Shown: piece by piece, positions 47,984 to 58,247 of the stretch
How the letters are laid out: each line of letters starts with the position of its first letter
How positions within the stretch are numbered: the stretch's first letter is position 1
Assembly: GCF_014356525.2 (NCBI RefSeq)
Contig: NC_052505.1
Span: forward strand, 55,164,808 to 55,228,807
DNA length: 64,000 bases
Direction of reading: 5' to 3'
Origin: Nilaparvata lugens
Lineage: Eukaryota; Arthropoda; Insecta; Hemiptera; Delphacidae
Notes under the pieces: model-generated
What the model saw: the letters and a program-made list of their open reading frames with translations, nothing else
Told to the model about the DNA's origin: nothing
Databases searched by the model: none
Made by a program: the position numbers and the translations under genes

Positions 47984-50331
47984 TAATAATAATAATAATA
48001 ATATAATAAATCATTTTATTTGTACACGGTATAACCATACAAATGAGTTGAGTATAAGAAATTCTAACAATGACTTAATTAAACAACATGAAAAAAATGT
48101 TTGGCAGCAGATCAAACCAATAACAAGATCCAATTATAAATCTGTATACAACCACGCACAATGGAAGTACCTACATTACAATCAATAAACAGTATTACTA
48201 TGAATTGCTAACATTCAACAAGCTCAAATTAGAAGGTACAAGGTGATTCCTAATCAATAATATAAATAGATTCAACATATTCAAACAACTCAGTAACTTA
48301 AATACATTCATCAAGATCAGCAAATCCAATAAATTTAATACATTCAACAAATCCACTTAACTCAAAAAACTTAACAATTTTAGTTTACTTATCTAATTCA
48401 ATTAGTTTACAGACTTCACTTTCAATAAAAAGAACCTACTCAATTAACAAAAACCATTTTAAAATATTTCCATCGAAAAGAATCGCCATTGGTTATGTAG
48501 CCCTTACGATTTCAGAGACCATAGTATCCCTCCTAGCCAGTGCCTTAGTAGTATATTGATAAACATGTTCAATTTTCTCAACATTAAAATTAGATAGTAA
48601 AACCATTATTCTATCAACGTTTTGAACTATGTTATGAACATGAGGCGCAATGTATTGAATCCTGAGGTCTTCATAAGAGGGACAAACAAGAAGAAAATGC
48701 AGAATTGTTTCTAAGTGTGATTCACAAGCGGGGCCTATTCTCTGTGGCTCAACTTGATACCTTTTACCATTAACTTGAATGAATGTACTTTTTGCCAATA
48801 ATCTCAACTGTGTTACGCATCTAATCATTTAAATTGGCAGCTGAAAAGTAAGCTGTTCTCCCAGTACCGAATCAGGATTGAACATTCCATACAAAGGAGA
48901 CATCTGAGAATTGTCAGACCTACATCTATCCTCCTCTATCATCCTCCCCGAATACGCTTCCAGTATTCTATTTCTGTTGTTAAGCAGATCCACTGCATCA
49001 AATCCATATTCCGTCCATAAATCCCGAAACTGAACAGTTTCCAACTCCCTCTTCATATAAGACATCCAATTACTTTCGAAGTTTGTTTTTAATAGAAGTC
49101 GATAACACACATGAGGGTACCTAGACTCTGCCATGTTTACAACTTTGATCAACCATGACAGGCATCTTTTAAAGACATGAAACTTGAGCTTCGGCCTACC
49201 AGTCTCCAATCTGACACTCCAACTCGGCGTCGACCGGATCAGCAGCAGTAGACGTTTCAAGAAGAATAACTGTGCTTTCTCTATTGCTTCTTCATAACCC
49301 AAACCCCAAACCTCTGAACCATATAGGCAGGATGGGATGACAACGGTATCAAACAACTTCATCTTTTCTATTCATTTCTCTGATCTGACTCTAGACAAAA
49401 CATTAATCACCACTGTTGATTCCGCTTTAGCCCTACTTATTGATCGTCTCAACATATCTGTATATCTTCCTGAAGATTGGAATATAACTCCTAAATAATT
49501 ATACTGGCTACACATTTCTATTTTCTCCCCCCCGAGCTTGAAACTGAATTTATGGCATTTGCTTAATCGACCTCTATGGAAAGTCAGTATTTTGGTTTTG
49601 TTAGCATTCACCTTGAGACCTACTCCTGCACTGTATTGGTCCAAACATTTCAATTTATTTCGCACGTCTGAAATGCTATCAGCCAGAATGACTATGTCAT
49701 CGGCGTATTGCAGCATTAACACATCATTGTCGCCATCAAGATTCAGGCCATGCAATCCTCTCTCTCCAAAAAACGACTCTATACCTGATGTGTAGAGGGC
49801 GAAGAGGAGGGGACTGGCAGGGTCTCCCTGCAACACGCCTCTAGTCATTGCTATTGGCTCAGAATAAACCCCTTTGGACCTATTTTCAACTACTAAAGTC
49901 AAGTTACAATACAGGTTTTGAAAGATGTTAATAATTCTCCTACTTATGCCAAGTGCTCTCAATTTCTGCCAAAGGCGATCATGAGGGACGGAGTCGAATG
50001 CCGATTCATAATCAATGAAAATTGCGTATACTTCCTTTTTTTAAATTGCATATAATATTCAACTATTGTATCCAGTACAAAAATATTGTCAACGCATGAA
50101 CGGCCTTTACGGAATCCCGACTGACTCTCCTCCATCATTCCGCACTCATCCGCCCACAGTGCCAATCTGTCCATTATTATGCCAGTGAGAAGTTTGAGGA
50201 TACAATTCGCAATCGCTATACCTCTGTAGTTCTTGGGATCCAGTTTACAGCCCTTCTTAAACAGCAAGAATATTTTAAGCCTTGACCAAGTTGTTGGAAT
50301 TTCACTCGTCTCTAATATTGAATTGAATAGC
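47984..50331 (-). mobile_element. Nested 5'-truncated LINE of a different clade
   Basis: 2.35 kb with an (ATT)n tail, shown as TAATAATAA at 47984-48010 on the plus strand. The RT starts inside the finger region and the endonuclease is missing. It interrupts the RT of the LINE at 46328-54102 and is flanked by a 14-bp duplication, so it arrived later. Its protein has a C-terminal cysteine/histidine cluster absent from the host LINE, placing it in another clade. Confidence 0.88.
48493..50331 (-). pseudogene. Reverse transcriptase of the nested LINE
   Basis: Motifs: LFKKGCKLDPKNYRGIAIAN, ESQSGFRKGRSCVDNIF, a frameshift in a T-run near 50040, then RGVLQGDPASPLLFALY and LQYADDIVIL (intact catalytic pair), KVNANKTKIL and NYLGVIF. 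Stops lie near 49372 and 48829. The C-terminal part holds C-x-SHLETILHFLLVCPSYEDLR, a zinc-binding-like cluster seen in several LINE clades. Inactive through one frameshift and two stops. Confidence 0.82.
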
Positions 50332-50345
50332 CATTCCTTCATTAA
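50332..50345. repeat. Target-site duplication of the nested LINE, right copy
   Basis: Identical 14 bp to 47970-47983. Confidence 0.88.
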
Positions 50346-51770
50346 AGCACAGGGTACACCATCAACGCCACTCGTCATTTTATTTTTTATTTCCTCGACA
50401 GTAGCAGAAACTTCATCTTCAGAAAAAGTAGGAAAATGCTCTAATGTTGAGGTTACTCTGTCAGTATTTTGGAGCAAAGTTATTGAAGATGTAGAGCCCT
50501 TGAAGTTTTTTCCAGAACATGTGTTTATGAAGTAATCGTTGAAGATATTAGTTTTGTCAAGTGCTGAATCAACTAGGACGCCATTTACTGAAATTGGATA
50601 ACTCTTGATCTCGTTTTTTGCAGTCACATTCTTTATCAACTTCCAAATAATTTTTGATTTATTGTTCGAGACTGCCAGTATATTCCCTGCATGCTGTGTT
50701 TTCGAGTGAGTTATTTGATACTTGATAAGTTTTGTCAAGCAGTTTAAACTGTACCTATACGATGCTTCTGATGGACGGCTTTTCACAAAAAGTTGCAAAT
50801 CTCTTTTTATATTACAAAGATATCGAAGCAGAGGCGAAAACCATTCCAATTTCTTCCTACCCTTAACACATCTCAAGTAAACCACTGAAAATGACTCATT
50901 ATAAACTTCAAAATACATCCTGAAAAAGTTATCGAATCCCTCATCTGCTGACTCATAATTTGTATTGAGAATGCTTAACCAATCGACTCTCTTCAAACGA
51001 TCTTTAAATTGTTGTTTAGCATTGCTAGAAAATATTCTGGTTGCGTAGAGGTCCTGTGAGGTGTGACTAACGACTGGAATTGAGAAGTTCATCAGTTGAG
51101 CGTAATGATCAGAGAGGCCCAATTCAACAAGCTTTACATAATCATTCATTATCATAGGTGAGATGAAGCATAAATCAATCTGGGAAGAGGAAGATCCGGT
51201 CACTCTTGTACAACCTTTTATGATGCTTGTCAGACCATAAACTGAAAATAATCTCTCTAGCTTTTTCTTCTTACTTGAATTTCCCAGAAAATCTACATCA
51301 AAATCTCCTACAACAATATAAGCTTCAAACTTATTTGCCATGCTGAATAGGAGCTCTTCTAGCTTGTCGATGAAAATCATGAAGTTATTATCTGGTAGTC
51401 TGTAAATACATATGACAGCATATTTCATGTGTTGAATCATTGCCACCTCAAAATCAACCTCACATGCCTGTTTTAACTCCAGTCTTGTAGCTGAAATTCC
51501 CTCTCTGGCATAGATTGCTACTCCTCCCCCCTCCTTCTCTTGTTTATTAAAAAATGAGATTAGGTGGAAATTGTGAATTTTCACACTATTTTTCTCTTTC
51601 AGCCAAGTCTCCGTGAAACACAAAAAGTCAATCATTCCAGATGTCTCTCTATTCTCCTCCAAGTTCTCCAGCTCAACAGCTAACTCATTTGTTTTATTTA
51701 TCAGGCTTCTTACATTATAATGCAGCAGTTTGAACTGAACTTTCACTTCTCTCTCTCCTGTATTCTGACC
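50332..51770 (-). pseudogene. LINE ORF2 N-terminal part: endonuclease and RT start
   Basis: An open frame without ATG at its start, in the -1 frame relative to ORF1, as in the LINE at 8569. Endonuclease motifs: LLHYNVRSL, CFTETWL, VVGDFDVDF (aspartate in place of the usual asparagine) and GLSDHYAQL. It continues to SGVDGVPCALMKE, where the nested LINE interrupts it at 50331. The downstream part resumes at 47983. Confidence 0.82.
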
Positions 51771-52003
51771 ACATAAATATATTGAATTATTGATGTTGCT
51801 GCCCCGCTGACCTCTAAAAAATTTCTACTTCTTGAAGACTCTAACAACTCGATCACTGGAATTCTTTCTCCAGCATTCTTACTTATTGAAGGGGTTATTG
51901 TATCTCTCATTAATACGGTGCTTGAATCTCCTGCTCCATATGACTCAGTCTCTGCTTCTTCTCTAGTCAAGTGTTTAATCAGCTCTTCAACTAAAAACTT
52001 CTT

Positions 52004-53555
52004 TCAGTTTTGATTCAAATGGAGTCCGTGTTGTGTGTGTAGCCTTCTATGCACCGTCCATAGACCTATGACACTTATTGACTGATTTCGGAAATACATT
52101 GGGAGACAATGGATTACTCTGTTTATTTTTTTTAATTGACACGTTTTCTCTAGATTTTTCTGACAAGTCATACCTATAAGGTATGGTCGTAATCGAAATA
52201 TTTGTGCTTGCATATGCCTCGACCACCTCAACCAGTTTAGCTACATAAATCTCTAGATCCCTTTGAGTGAAGCATTCATGAGCCGAGTTTGTACCTCCTA
52301 CTATTATCGAATAATCCTAAGACTTTAACCTCTTTCGATCAGAGCTGGATAACATTCCATCAGCAATACATTCAAAAGGTGCTCCTGTATAAACATGAGA
52401 GAGACAAGTCACGGTTTTCGGTAAATGTGGTTTTAGTAGCTCTCTCAAACCTTCACCATGACTATCCGACCAAATGCCTATTAGCTTGGGGTGATGTTTT
52501 ACCTCCTCTGCTGTTGACGCCATAACATTCGATGCTGTTACATTCCTAGATACAGATTGCTGCATCAAGTCATAAATGCTCTTAGACAATTTAGTTGATT
52601 CATTTTTCAATTTTTCCATCTGTTTGGGGTTCCTCTGAATAGCTTTGTTTTGTTTTCTCACCTCATTCTGTATTGATTTAAGCTCATTTACTTCTTTTTT
52701 ATTCCGCTCAATAAGTTCATTCTGCACTTTTCCAATATTCTGGCTGAAATCAGGAATTGAATTCAATGAATAATCGACCTCCAAAGGAAAATCTAGTTTA
52801 AAATCCACTTGTGTTTCACAGTTCACCATAGCTCTGTCGGTCAACTCCAAAATCTTCCTATCATTAGCTATCGATCTATTGATAGCCGCCTCCCATTGCT
52901 CTCTCAATGTCCTATTTTTCCTTCTCAATTCCTCATTTTCCGATAAAAGTTTATCTATAAGTTGGTCTGTATCTCCATCCTCTATACTGCCCTTCTCTGG
53001 AACAACAGTGCAATTATCGTGTGAATAACTCTTCTCTCTCAATTCTACATTTTCCTATAAAAGTTTGCCTACTAGTTGATCCGCATCTTCACCCTGTATG
53101 CTGTCCCGCTCTGAATCAACACCGCAATTATCAAATGAATAACTATTATTCATTGATACATTTTGTGATTGACTTAACAGTGAACTATGATATTGAGGAG
53201 TAGATGCGTTCGGCCGGAGTTGTGGCACGCTGCATGGCGTGGTTGTGCATGGTACATCGCAAGTCATAGAGAAGTTCAGTTTGGGGCTTGGAAGTGCACT
53301 ATCTGATCGTGATGTTTCTTCTCGCAATGGCTTTGATGTACTAGTCGGAGTTCTCAATTGTGTAACATGATTGTGGATTTTGCTTTCTTCTACTATTTTC
53401 GTCTTATTCGAATTTGTTTTCAACGAACAGCTACAAATATTCATGCAGCATCGCCATGATATATTTCCATTTTTCAAAGTCCTGTATCTACGAAATTTGA
53501 ATCCTCTCAATACTACATACTCTCTACCTTCTTTTTCTATTATTTTGAACGTCAT
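52004..53555 (-). pseudogene. LINE ORF1 (FLYWCH finger, coiled coil, SGNH), broken
   Basis: ATG at 53555. FLYWCH-like residues: FKFRRYR, W-x-C-C, C, H-x-H in the first 65 residues. It then has two consecutive copies of a 38-residue unit (53144-53031 and 53030-52917), and a coiled coil (NEELRRKNRTLREQWEAA). The SGNH part shows IWSDSHGEGL, GGTNSAHE and, after a frameshift, HGLHLN. Disruptions: TAG at 53055, TAG near 52317, a frameshift near 52130 and TGA near 52004; the frame then continues to 51743 with an EEAETE tail. Confidence 0.82.
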
Positions 53556-54102
53556 TTTTGCCTTGGGATGATTTGTAAGTGTTTGAAAAGAATAATCTCA
53601 CTTCACTTTCGCTTCATTACGGTAGCTGGAATGTTGCAATGAAACACGTGTCTGTTCAGTTACTTGTGTATCATTCGTTAATACACTTCTTACGGAGCAG
53701 TGGCAACGTAGCGATCAGGTATGATTACTATGTATCAATAGGTGAGGAGCTTCCTTTACTATCGAGTGGTTGTTTATTGTGGATGAAGCTTTGAGGGATG
53801 AATAATCTTGGGAAATTTTAAACTGTAAAGTTCTGCTCAAGACGGTCAAAGTCCAACACTACGTGCTCGCTAATGATTTTAATAGTAATTCTTCTTGATG
53901 ACTTCTAGGTTAGTTTTGTTTTAAAAGTAACGTCTACAGTGTTATTCAAAATATGAAAACTCCAACTCTACACTTTGAACGTGTCACTAATGTTTTTGTG
54001 CATTAATAAATCAAGAACAACACTAACTCATAAAAATTTACTGAAAAACTTGATAAGAAACACGGACTGAATCAACTTCAAGCAGCGATCAATGCTGCCA
54101 AC

Positions 54103-54868
54103 TCCCAGTGTATATTGTGATAATTGTTCTCTGCCCATGATGCTTCCTTATGCAATTCAGCACTCAATTCTGACTTTGGAAATGGCAACTTGAAATGCAA
54201 CACAGCAAATCTATTTAGTGCATTAACAATAGTTCACGATAATTTGATTAAAACTCCCCTTGAACATATGCATGTTGACTGTTGCGAATTTTTTACACGT
54301 GAGTTTCTTCCTCCTGTTTGATGATCCCTGTTTTGTCCTCCATCATCCTCCTTTGTCCTCCATTCTCCTCATCCTTCGTCCACCTTTGTCCTCTGTTCTT
54401 CTCCTCCTCCTCCTGTGGTTTAGGTGTACTACATCTTGAGTGATAGTAGAAGCAGTCTTCCTTGGCATCAAGATAGCACTGTATCCTGATAGACTGCGTT
54501 TTCTTCTCATAATTGAGAGACATTGTAGGTGTACTACATCTTGAGTCATAGTAGATGCTGTCTTCCTCGGTATCAAGATCACACTGTATCTAAATAGACC
54601 GCGTTATCTTCTCAGAACACAAAGACATTGTAGATGTTAACCGGTCAAAGCCAAAACCTCAAATGAGTAAAATTTGAAAAATGCAAAACTTATAAAGTTT
54701 GTGCTTTATTGAGAAATTACTGAACATCCTTCATCATGGAAGTAAGAGGAGTGTACTCCATGATATGATCACTGATTAAAACGCAATAAGTGGGAGTATT
54801 TGCAGGGACAGCTTCCTTAAATTCCATATCTATTCGAATATCTATGGAGGATTTCAAATGAGAAAATT
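54103..54868. repeat. 766-bp direct repeat, right copy
   Basis: Ungapped match to 45562-46327. This copy is continuous with the full capsid gene, while the left copy is continuous with the downstream genes, as expected if the LINE entered between two copies of one original segment. Confidence 0.85.
54293..54628 (-). pseudogene. Small two-repeat ORF, right copy
   Basis: Same gene as at 45890-46087. Here the first repeat unit is broken by a TAG (54590-54592), where the left copy has a sense codon, while the second unit reads on past the left copy's TGA into a glutamate-rich, charged tail (PQEEEEKN...). The two copies therefore carry different disabling changes, so the gene was probably intact when duplicated. 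Confidence 0.55.
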
Positions 54869-55919
54869 GATGTGAACAGTCAATTACAATCGGGGGTGTT
54901 TTAGTACAAAATATGTTAAAATGAATCTCTGTTCCAAGCTCACTATTGACATTATGGTTATAGTATGCGGGTGCAAAATCCAAAAACATACAGTACATCA
55001 ATTCTTGTTTTCTGAGGAGGTTTTTGTAAGGAAAATAGTCAGAGTTCAAGTAGACCTCTGCATTCTGGAGATTACAACTATCAAATTCTGAGATTAATTT
55101 ATTAATTTCATTCTCAAGATCTGTCTGGAATGCTAAAACAACATACTTTGGTGTGTTGAGATAGGATGCAGTTTTTACTGCCCAAGAATGAACAGTGCTA
55201 TTTTGTAAATTTGGTAATTCTGAAATCTCCCAATGACGAAAGCTTATCTTCAGCAGTGTCAAAGATTTCAAAAATTTCAACCACACATGATCTTCTAAAG
55301 TAATATAGGGAATTTTCCATTGAAGCTTCATTATTTTTACATTAATGTTTGTTGCTTCTGTAGACTCGATGCAATTGAGATCTGTTGGCGATCTCAATAA
55401 GTCAAGTTCTTGTTTCAAGTTTTAAATTATTCTTCGAAAGTCTTCAGAAAATGTTAAAACTGATTAAGGAGGCACATAGAATGTGAACTTATTATCTTTT
55501 AGTGTATATCCTGCTCTGTCAAACCCAGCCAAGTGATATGTGTTTTTATCAAACATATTTTTCACTAGTTTAGCTTCAATTGTTGATGTTAACTCAATTA
55601 GTCTTGATTTAGAAATTTGTTGTCCAGCCGATTCATATCCAATGAGGTTACTGGATAATATATACTCAGCTTCTATCGGAGCATCCTCAGACTTTGCAGC
55701 TGGTTTTGTATACTTCACTTCCCCTTCAATAAATATGAATGATTTGCAGGGAAGGCTGTACTGATCCATAGAAGTCACATGGATGCAAGCCTCATCTGAG
55801 GGTTTTATTTCTTGACCTGAAATTTCTGTATGAGTATGGAACTGAAATTTAGTAATATCATTATAGAACTCGAGTTGAGATTCAACATCGAAAATTTCAC
55901 TAACTGCTGCACTGTACAT
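54717..55919 (-). pseudogene. Double-jelly-roll major capsid protein, two in-frame stops
   Basis: One frame from the ATG at 55919 to the stop at 54717, about 400 codons, interrupted only by TAA at 55464 and TAA at 55422. The N-terminal part and the C-terminal part (about 233 residues) resemble the major capsid proteins encoded by Polinton-like and related elements in insect genomes: a segment with WEISELPNL, KTASYLNTPKYVVLAFQTD and, near the end, C-x-L-I-S-D-H-I-M-E-Y. The assignment rests on remembered family resemblance. It would form the icosahedral shell. The last about 150 bp are also present at 46173-46327. Confidence 0.72.
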
Positions 55920-56076
55920 GACGCCAATCTACTATAAATCCCAACTTTCCCAATATTCCTGCGCTTTTTGGTGATATAGCAAATAGCTTTTTAGGTGTTG
56001 ACTCTATCACGTTCAAGTCTCTAATGAGCTTCTGTGAGCAAATGCTTGTGTGAGGTTTGAAAACAAGAAATCCCAT
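55900..56076 (-). CDS. Small ORF overlapping the major capsid start, 58 aa
   Basis: ATG at 56076, stop TAG at 55900-55902, overlapping the capsid ATG (55919) by 20 nt in another frame. It begins directly at the end of the minor capsid pseudogene (stop at 56078). The protein is basic and has a glycine-rich hydrophobic segment (KSAGILGKLGFIVDW). Tight packing between two structural genes and an unbroken frame argue for a real small gene, perhaps a minor virion or membrane-associated protein; no family is proven. Confidence 0.5.
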   Translation of the reverse strand: MGFLVFKPHTSICSQKLIRDLNVIESTPKKLFAISPKSAGILGKLGFIVDWRHVQCSS

Positions 56077-56077
56077 T

Positions 56078-56785
56078 TCAAGTTCTTAGTTTTTCACGAA
56101 TGTGAACTCTAATTGTGATTATATCTCTTCAGAAATCAATGAATGATCCTCCTTGATCAGTTACCTCTACATTAATGCTTCGAATTCTATGTGTGTTAAA
56201 AGGCATATAGATTATTGGATTAGGGGTTCATTCATTGAATATCCACTAGGCACTCTGGGTGAAAACTTGTATATAATATGTTCCTGTTTGACATTAGAGT
56301 AACTCCCACACGCTATATTACACCTAACTACAATAGACTCAATATTTGTCATGCTAACTAAATGCTAAGAATAATGCCATTCATTTGGTTGTAATATAAC
56401 ATCATCAAAACCAATCATTTTTCCTATTAAAGTAGACAATGTAAAGTCAATAGGCTTATCAGAACGAATTTCAAGCTTCATAGTATCCATGTTAGCTCTT
56501 ATATCAAGTTTCTTTCCATTGCTATTCAATGTAGTCTTCAAAGCTGAGGTAATATATCATCAACTTCATATGCACCAGTATCAAGATCAATTTCAATTTA
56601 TCACCATATTTGAAGCTAGAATTTTCACCTTTCATGACATTTGCAATGCTATTATAAGTACAGAAGTTAATCAATCCAATTCCTCATTCTTTATTTTTAT
56701 CCAAATCGAGAATTTCTTGCAAATGTTCATAGAGATCACTTGATCTAGATCGTAATGTAATAACAACTATCTTGTATGTTACCAC
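56078..56785 (-). pseudogene. Penton-like minor capsid protein, heavily disrupted
   Basis: Readable in pieces across frames: a start near 56785 (YKIVVITLRS), an INFCTYNSIANV segment near 56670, KLEIRSDKPIDFTLSTLIGK near 56450, and IVVRCNIACGSYSN with KFSPRVPSGYS near 56300. These resemble the single-jelly-roll penton-type protein that accompanies the major capsid gene in insect Polinton-like elements. At least three stops and several frameshifts are present. It lies between the protease and the small ORF, as expected for the cluster. Confidence 0.6.
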
Positions 56786-56812
56786 ATTAGTGTTTTCACC
56801 ACAAATACTGGA

Positions 56813-57175
56813 TTACAACTGGTTTGCTAAAAACAAGAGCATGAGGTGCCCACAAATATCGGTATTTGATGGTTGCATGTACTCAACATTGTGAAAAATA
56901 TTCACACCTGTTTCTTCTTCCCAATATTTATTTAATTCATGAGGTGGTTGTAAATTACCAATTGGATCAAAATAGTAAACATTTGATCCTCGTCTCTTAT
57001 AACCAACCCAGTGTGTGCCATGTCCAGATTGACTGTCTGAATTAACAATAAAATTCTTATTTTTTAGTATTCTATTAGGTAATGTATCTATCATGTATAC
57101 ACCTTGAAGTAGAATTTGTAATAATTTACACCATTTAATTGGATCATGATTAAACAATTCGCCATTGATATTCAT
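56813..57175 (-). CDS. Adenain-like cysteine protease
   Basis: 120 codons. The catalytic histidine is in GTHWVGY, an acidic residue in YYFDPIG, and the cysteine in TDICGHL, in the order H-D-C of adenovirus-type (C5) maturation proteases and their Polinton relatives; NLQPPHEL lies between. Short compared with typical family members (about 130-200 residues), so the C-terminus may be truncated by the stop at 56813. It would cleave capsid precursors during virion maturation. ATG at 57175. Confidence 0.75.
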   Translation of the reverse strand: MNINGELFNHDPIKWCKLLQILLQGVYMIDTLPNRILKNKNFIVNSDSQSGHGTHWVGYKRRGSNVYYFDPIGNLQPPHELNKYWEEETGVNIFHNVEYMQPSNTDICGHLMLLFLANQL

Positions 57176-57338
57176 TTCTTCACCTTCTTTGTCTTTCTAT
57201 GTTTTTTAACTCCTTTTTTACTTTTTTCTGTGGGGATAAACTCATACCATATAATGAGGGGAGGTTGGTGGGAATCAAAATATGACCACCCAAGATTGGA
57301 GGGTATGGCTTCGAATAGTAACCTCTACCTGCAATATG

Positions 57339-57848
57339 CTATTTCAACTGAGTAATAGCTTTTTTCCTCAGTGAGTTGCTATGAGTTTCCCTAACACTTG
57401 TGCTCTTCTTCTTCTTTCTCAAACCACTTCTAAACACTGCTTCAGCTTTCATCATGTTTGTTACAAGATAACTAAGTGCTTTTTCACTGAGAGATGTTTT
57501 TGGGTTTTTGAATATCTCCCATGCAGCATTTGCGAGAGCTCTGTCAGCAATCACTTGCAACTTATTATCACTATTTTGAGTGTATGCTATATCATGTACC
57601 TCACAGGCTTTATATAATGAATTTATACCTTGATCACCTCTCTTCAACCCTTGATTAACCTCTGTTCCTGGCCCACAATACTGGTAGCCCCCTGGCAAAT
57701 GAATTTCAGGTGATGCATTTATTAATTTATCCAAAATAGCTGATGTAATGTCCCCTGCAGTACCCGCTACACCTTTGACAATTTTGCTAGCAGTACTCAA
57801 GATTCTTCTCCCGCATTTCCTGGAAGATAACTTTCTTCTACATACCAT
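57339..57848 (-). CDS. Phospholipase A2-domain (parvovirus VP1-like) protein
   Basis: 169 codons from the ATG at 57848. A basic N-terminus is followed by a small-residue helical stretch (VKGVAGTAGDITSAILDKL). The PLA2 core has the calcium loop YCGPGT and the catalytic helix KACEVHDIAYT with the His-Asp pair; the C-terminus is strongly basic (LRKKKKS). Such domains occur in densovirus VP1 and in adintovirus-like elements, where they help virions leave the endosome. It is uninterrupted, unlike its structural neighbours. Transcribed towards the protease gene. Confidence 0.78.
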   Translation of the reverse strand: MVCRRKLSSRKCGRRILSTASKIVKGVAGTAGDITSAILDKLINASPEIHLPGGYQYCGPGTEVNQGLKRGDQGINSLYKACEVHDIAYTQNSDNKLQVIADRALANAAWEIFKNPKTSLSEKALSYLVTNMMKAEAVFRSGLRKKKKSTSVRETHSNSLRKKAITQLK

Positions 57849-57949
57849 TTTTCATTACCTTCCAACTCAATAGTTAAACATCGACTGAGGCTAATAAATC
57901 GAACACTTAACCTTAATCTAGAGAAAAAGGAATTGTCTCATTAAGTGCT

Positions 57950-58213
57950 TCATATATTACTACAAAGCTGGTATGTTCCAATCAAAAGGGAATACAATTT
58001 TCTATCATCAAATGTCTTATTAACACACTTGTTAAGTATGTTGTAAGTTTTGTAGAAATTACAAAGAATTAAACATTCATCATTCATAAATCTATACCAA
58101 TGTCTTAGACTAATGTCAAGAAAAGTGTCTGATGAATTGACACATGATTTGATATAAGATAATGTATGATTTCTTACTGCCAGAGATTCCTGCATCAATT
58201 GTGGTGTTCCCAA
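57950..58213 (-). CDS. Small hypothetical ORF, 87 aa
   Basis: An open frame upstream of the PLA2 gene on the same strand (ESLAVRNHTLSYIKSCVNSS). It has a cysteine-containing helical composition and no recognised domain. Just upstream lies the TIR transposon at 58248, beyond which the minus-strand frame 59130-59239 may be the continuation of a gene separated by that insertion; the frames do not join cleanly, so this is unproven. Confidence 0.4.
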   Translation of the reverse strand: MGTPQLMQESLAVRNHTLSYIKSCVNSSDTFLDISLRHWYRFMNDECLILCNFYKTYNILNKCVNKTFDDRKLYSLLIGTYQLCSNI

Positions 58214-58247
58214 ATCCTATTTCAAATCCCAAAACTTATTTTGTATA

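Larger units (their letters stand above)
46328..54102 (-). mobile_element. Full-length CR1-like LINE inserted in the capsid cluster, split by another LINE
   Basis: The 5' end at 54102 and the (ATT)n 3' end at 46328 coincide with the edges of the 766-bp repeats. Without the nested insert (47984-50331 plus duplication), its length is about 5.4 kb, matching the intact LINE at 6556-11739. Same ORF1 architecture, same ORF2 frame relation and same tail. It carries several stops, a frameshift in ORF1 and a changed RT motif (SADD), so it is inactive. Confidence 0.85.
43277..58213 (-). mobile_element. Decayed Polinton/adintovirus-like gene cluster, invaded by LINEs
   Basis: A minus-strand run of virus-like genes: phospholipase A2-domain protein, adenain-like protease, penton-like minor capsid, small ORF, double-jelly-roll major capsid, further small ORFs and a BIR-like ORF. 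This set is typical of capsid-coding mobile DNA elements or endogenised viruses of insects. No PolB, integrase or packaging ATPase was seen in the window. Terminal repeats were not found, so the true limits may lie further out; the BIR remnant at 62015-62507 may belong to it. Insertions at 43917-44872, 46328-54102 and 58248-59129 show it has been resident for some time. Confidence 0.75.

Noticed and set aside
49959..51746. Natural chimeric LINE family (CR1-like endonuclease fused to another RT)
   Set aside because: The 14-bp duplication and the resumption of the host RT at 47983 show a nested insertion.
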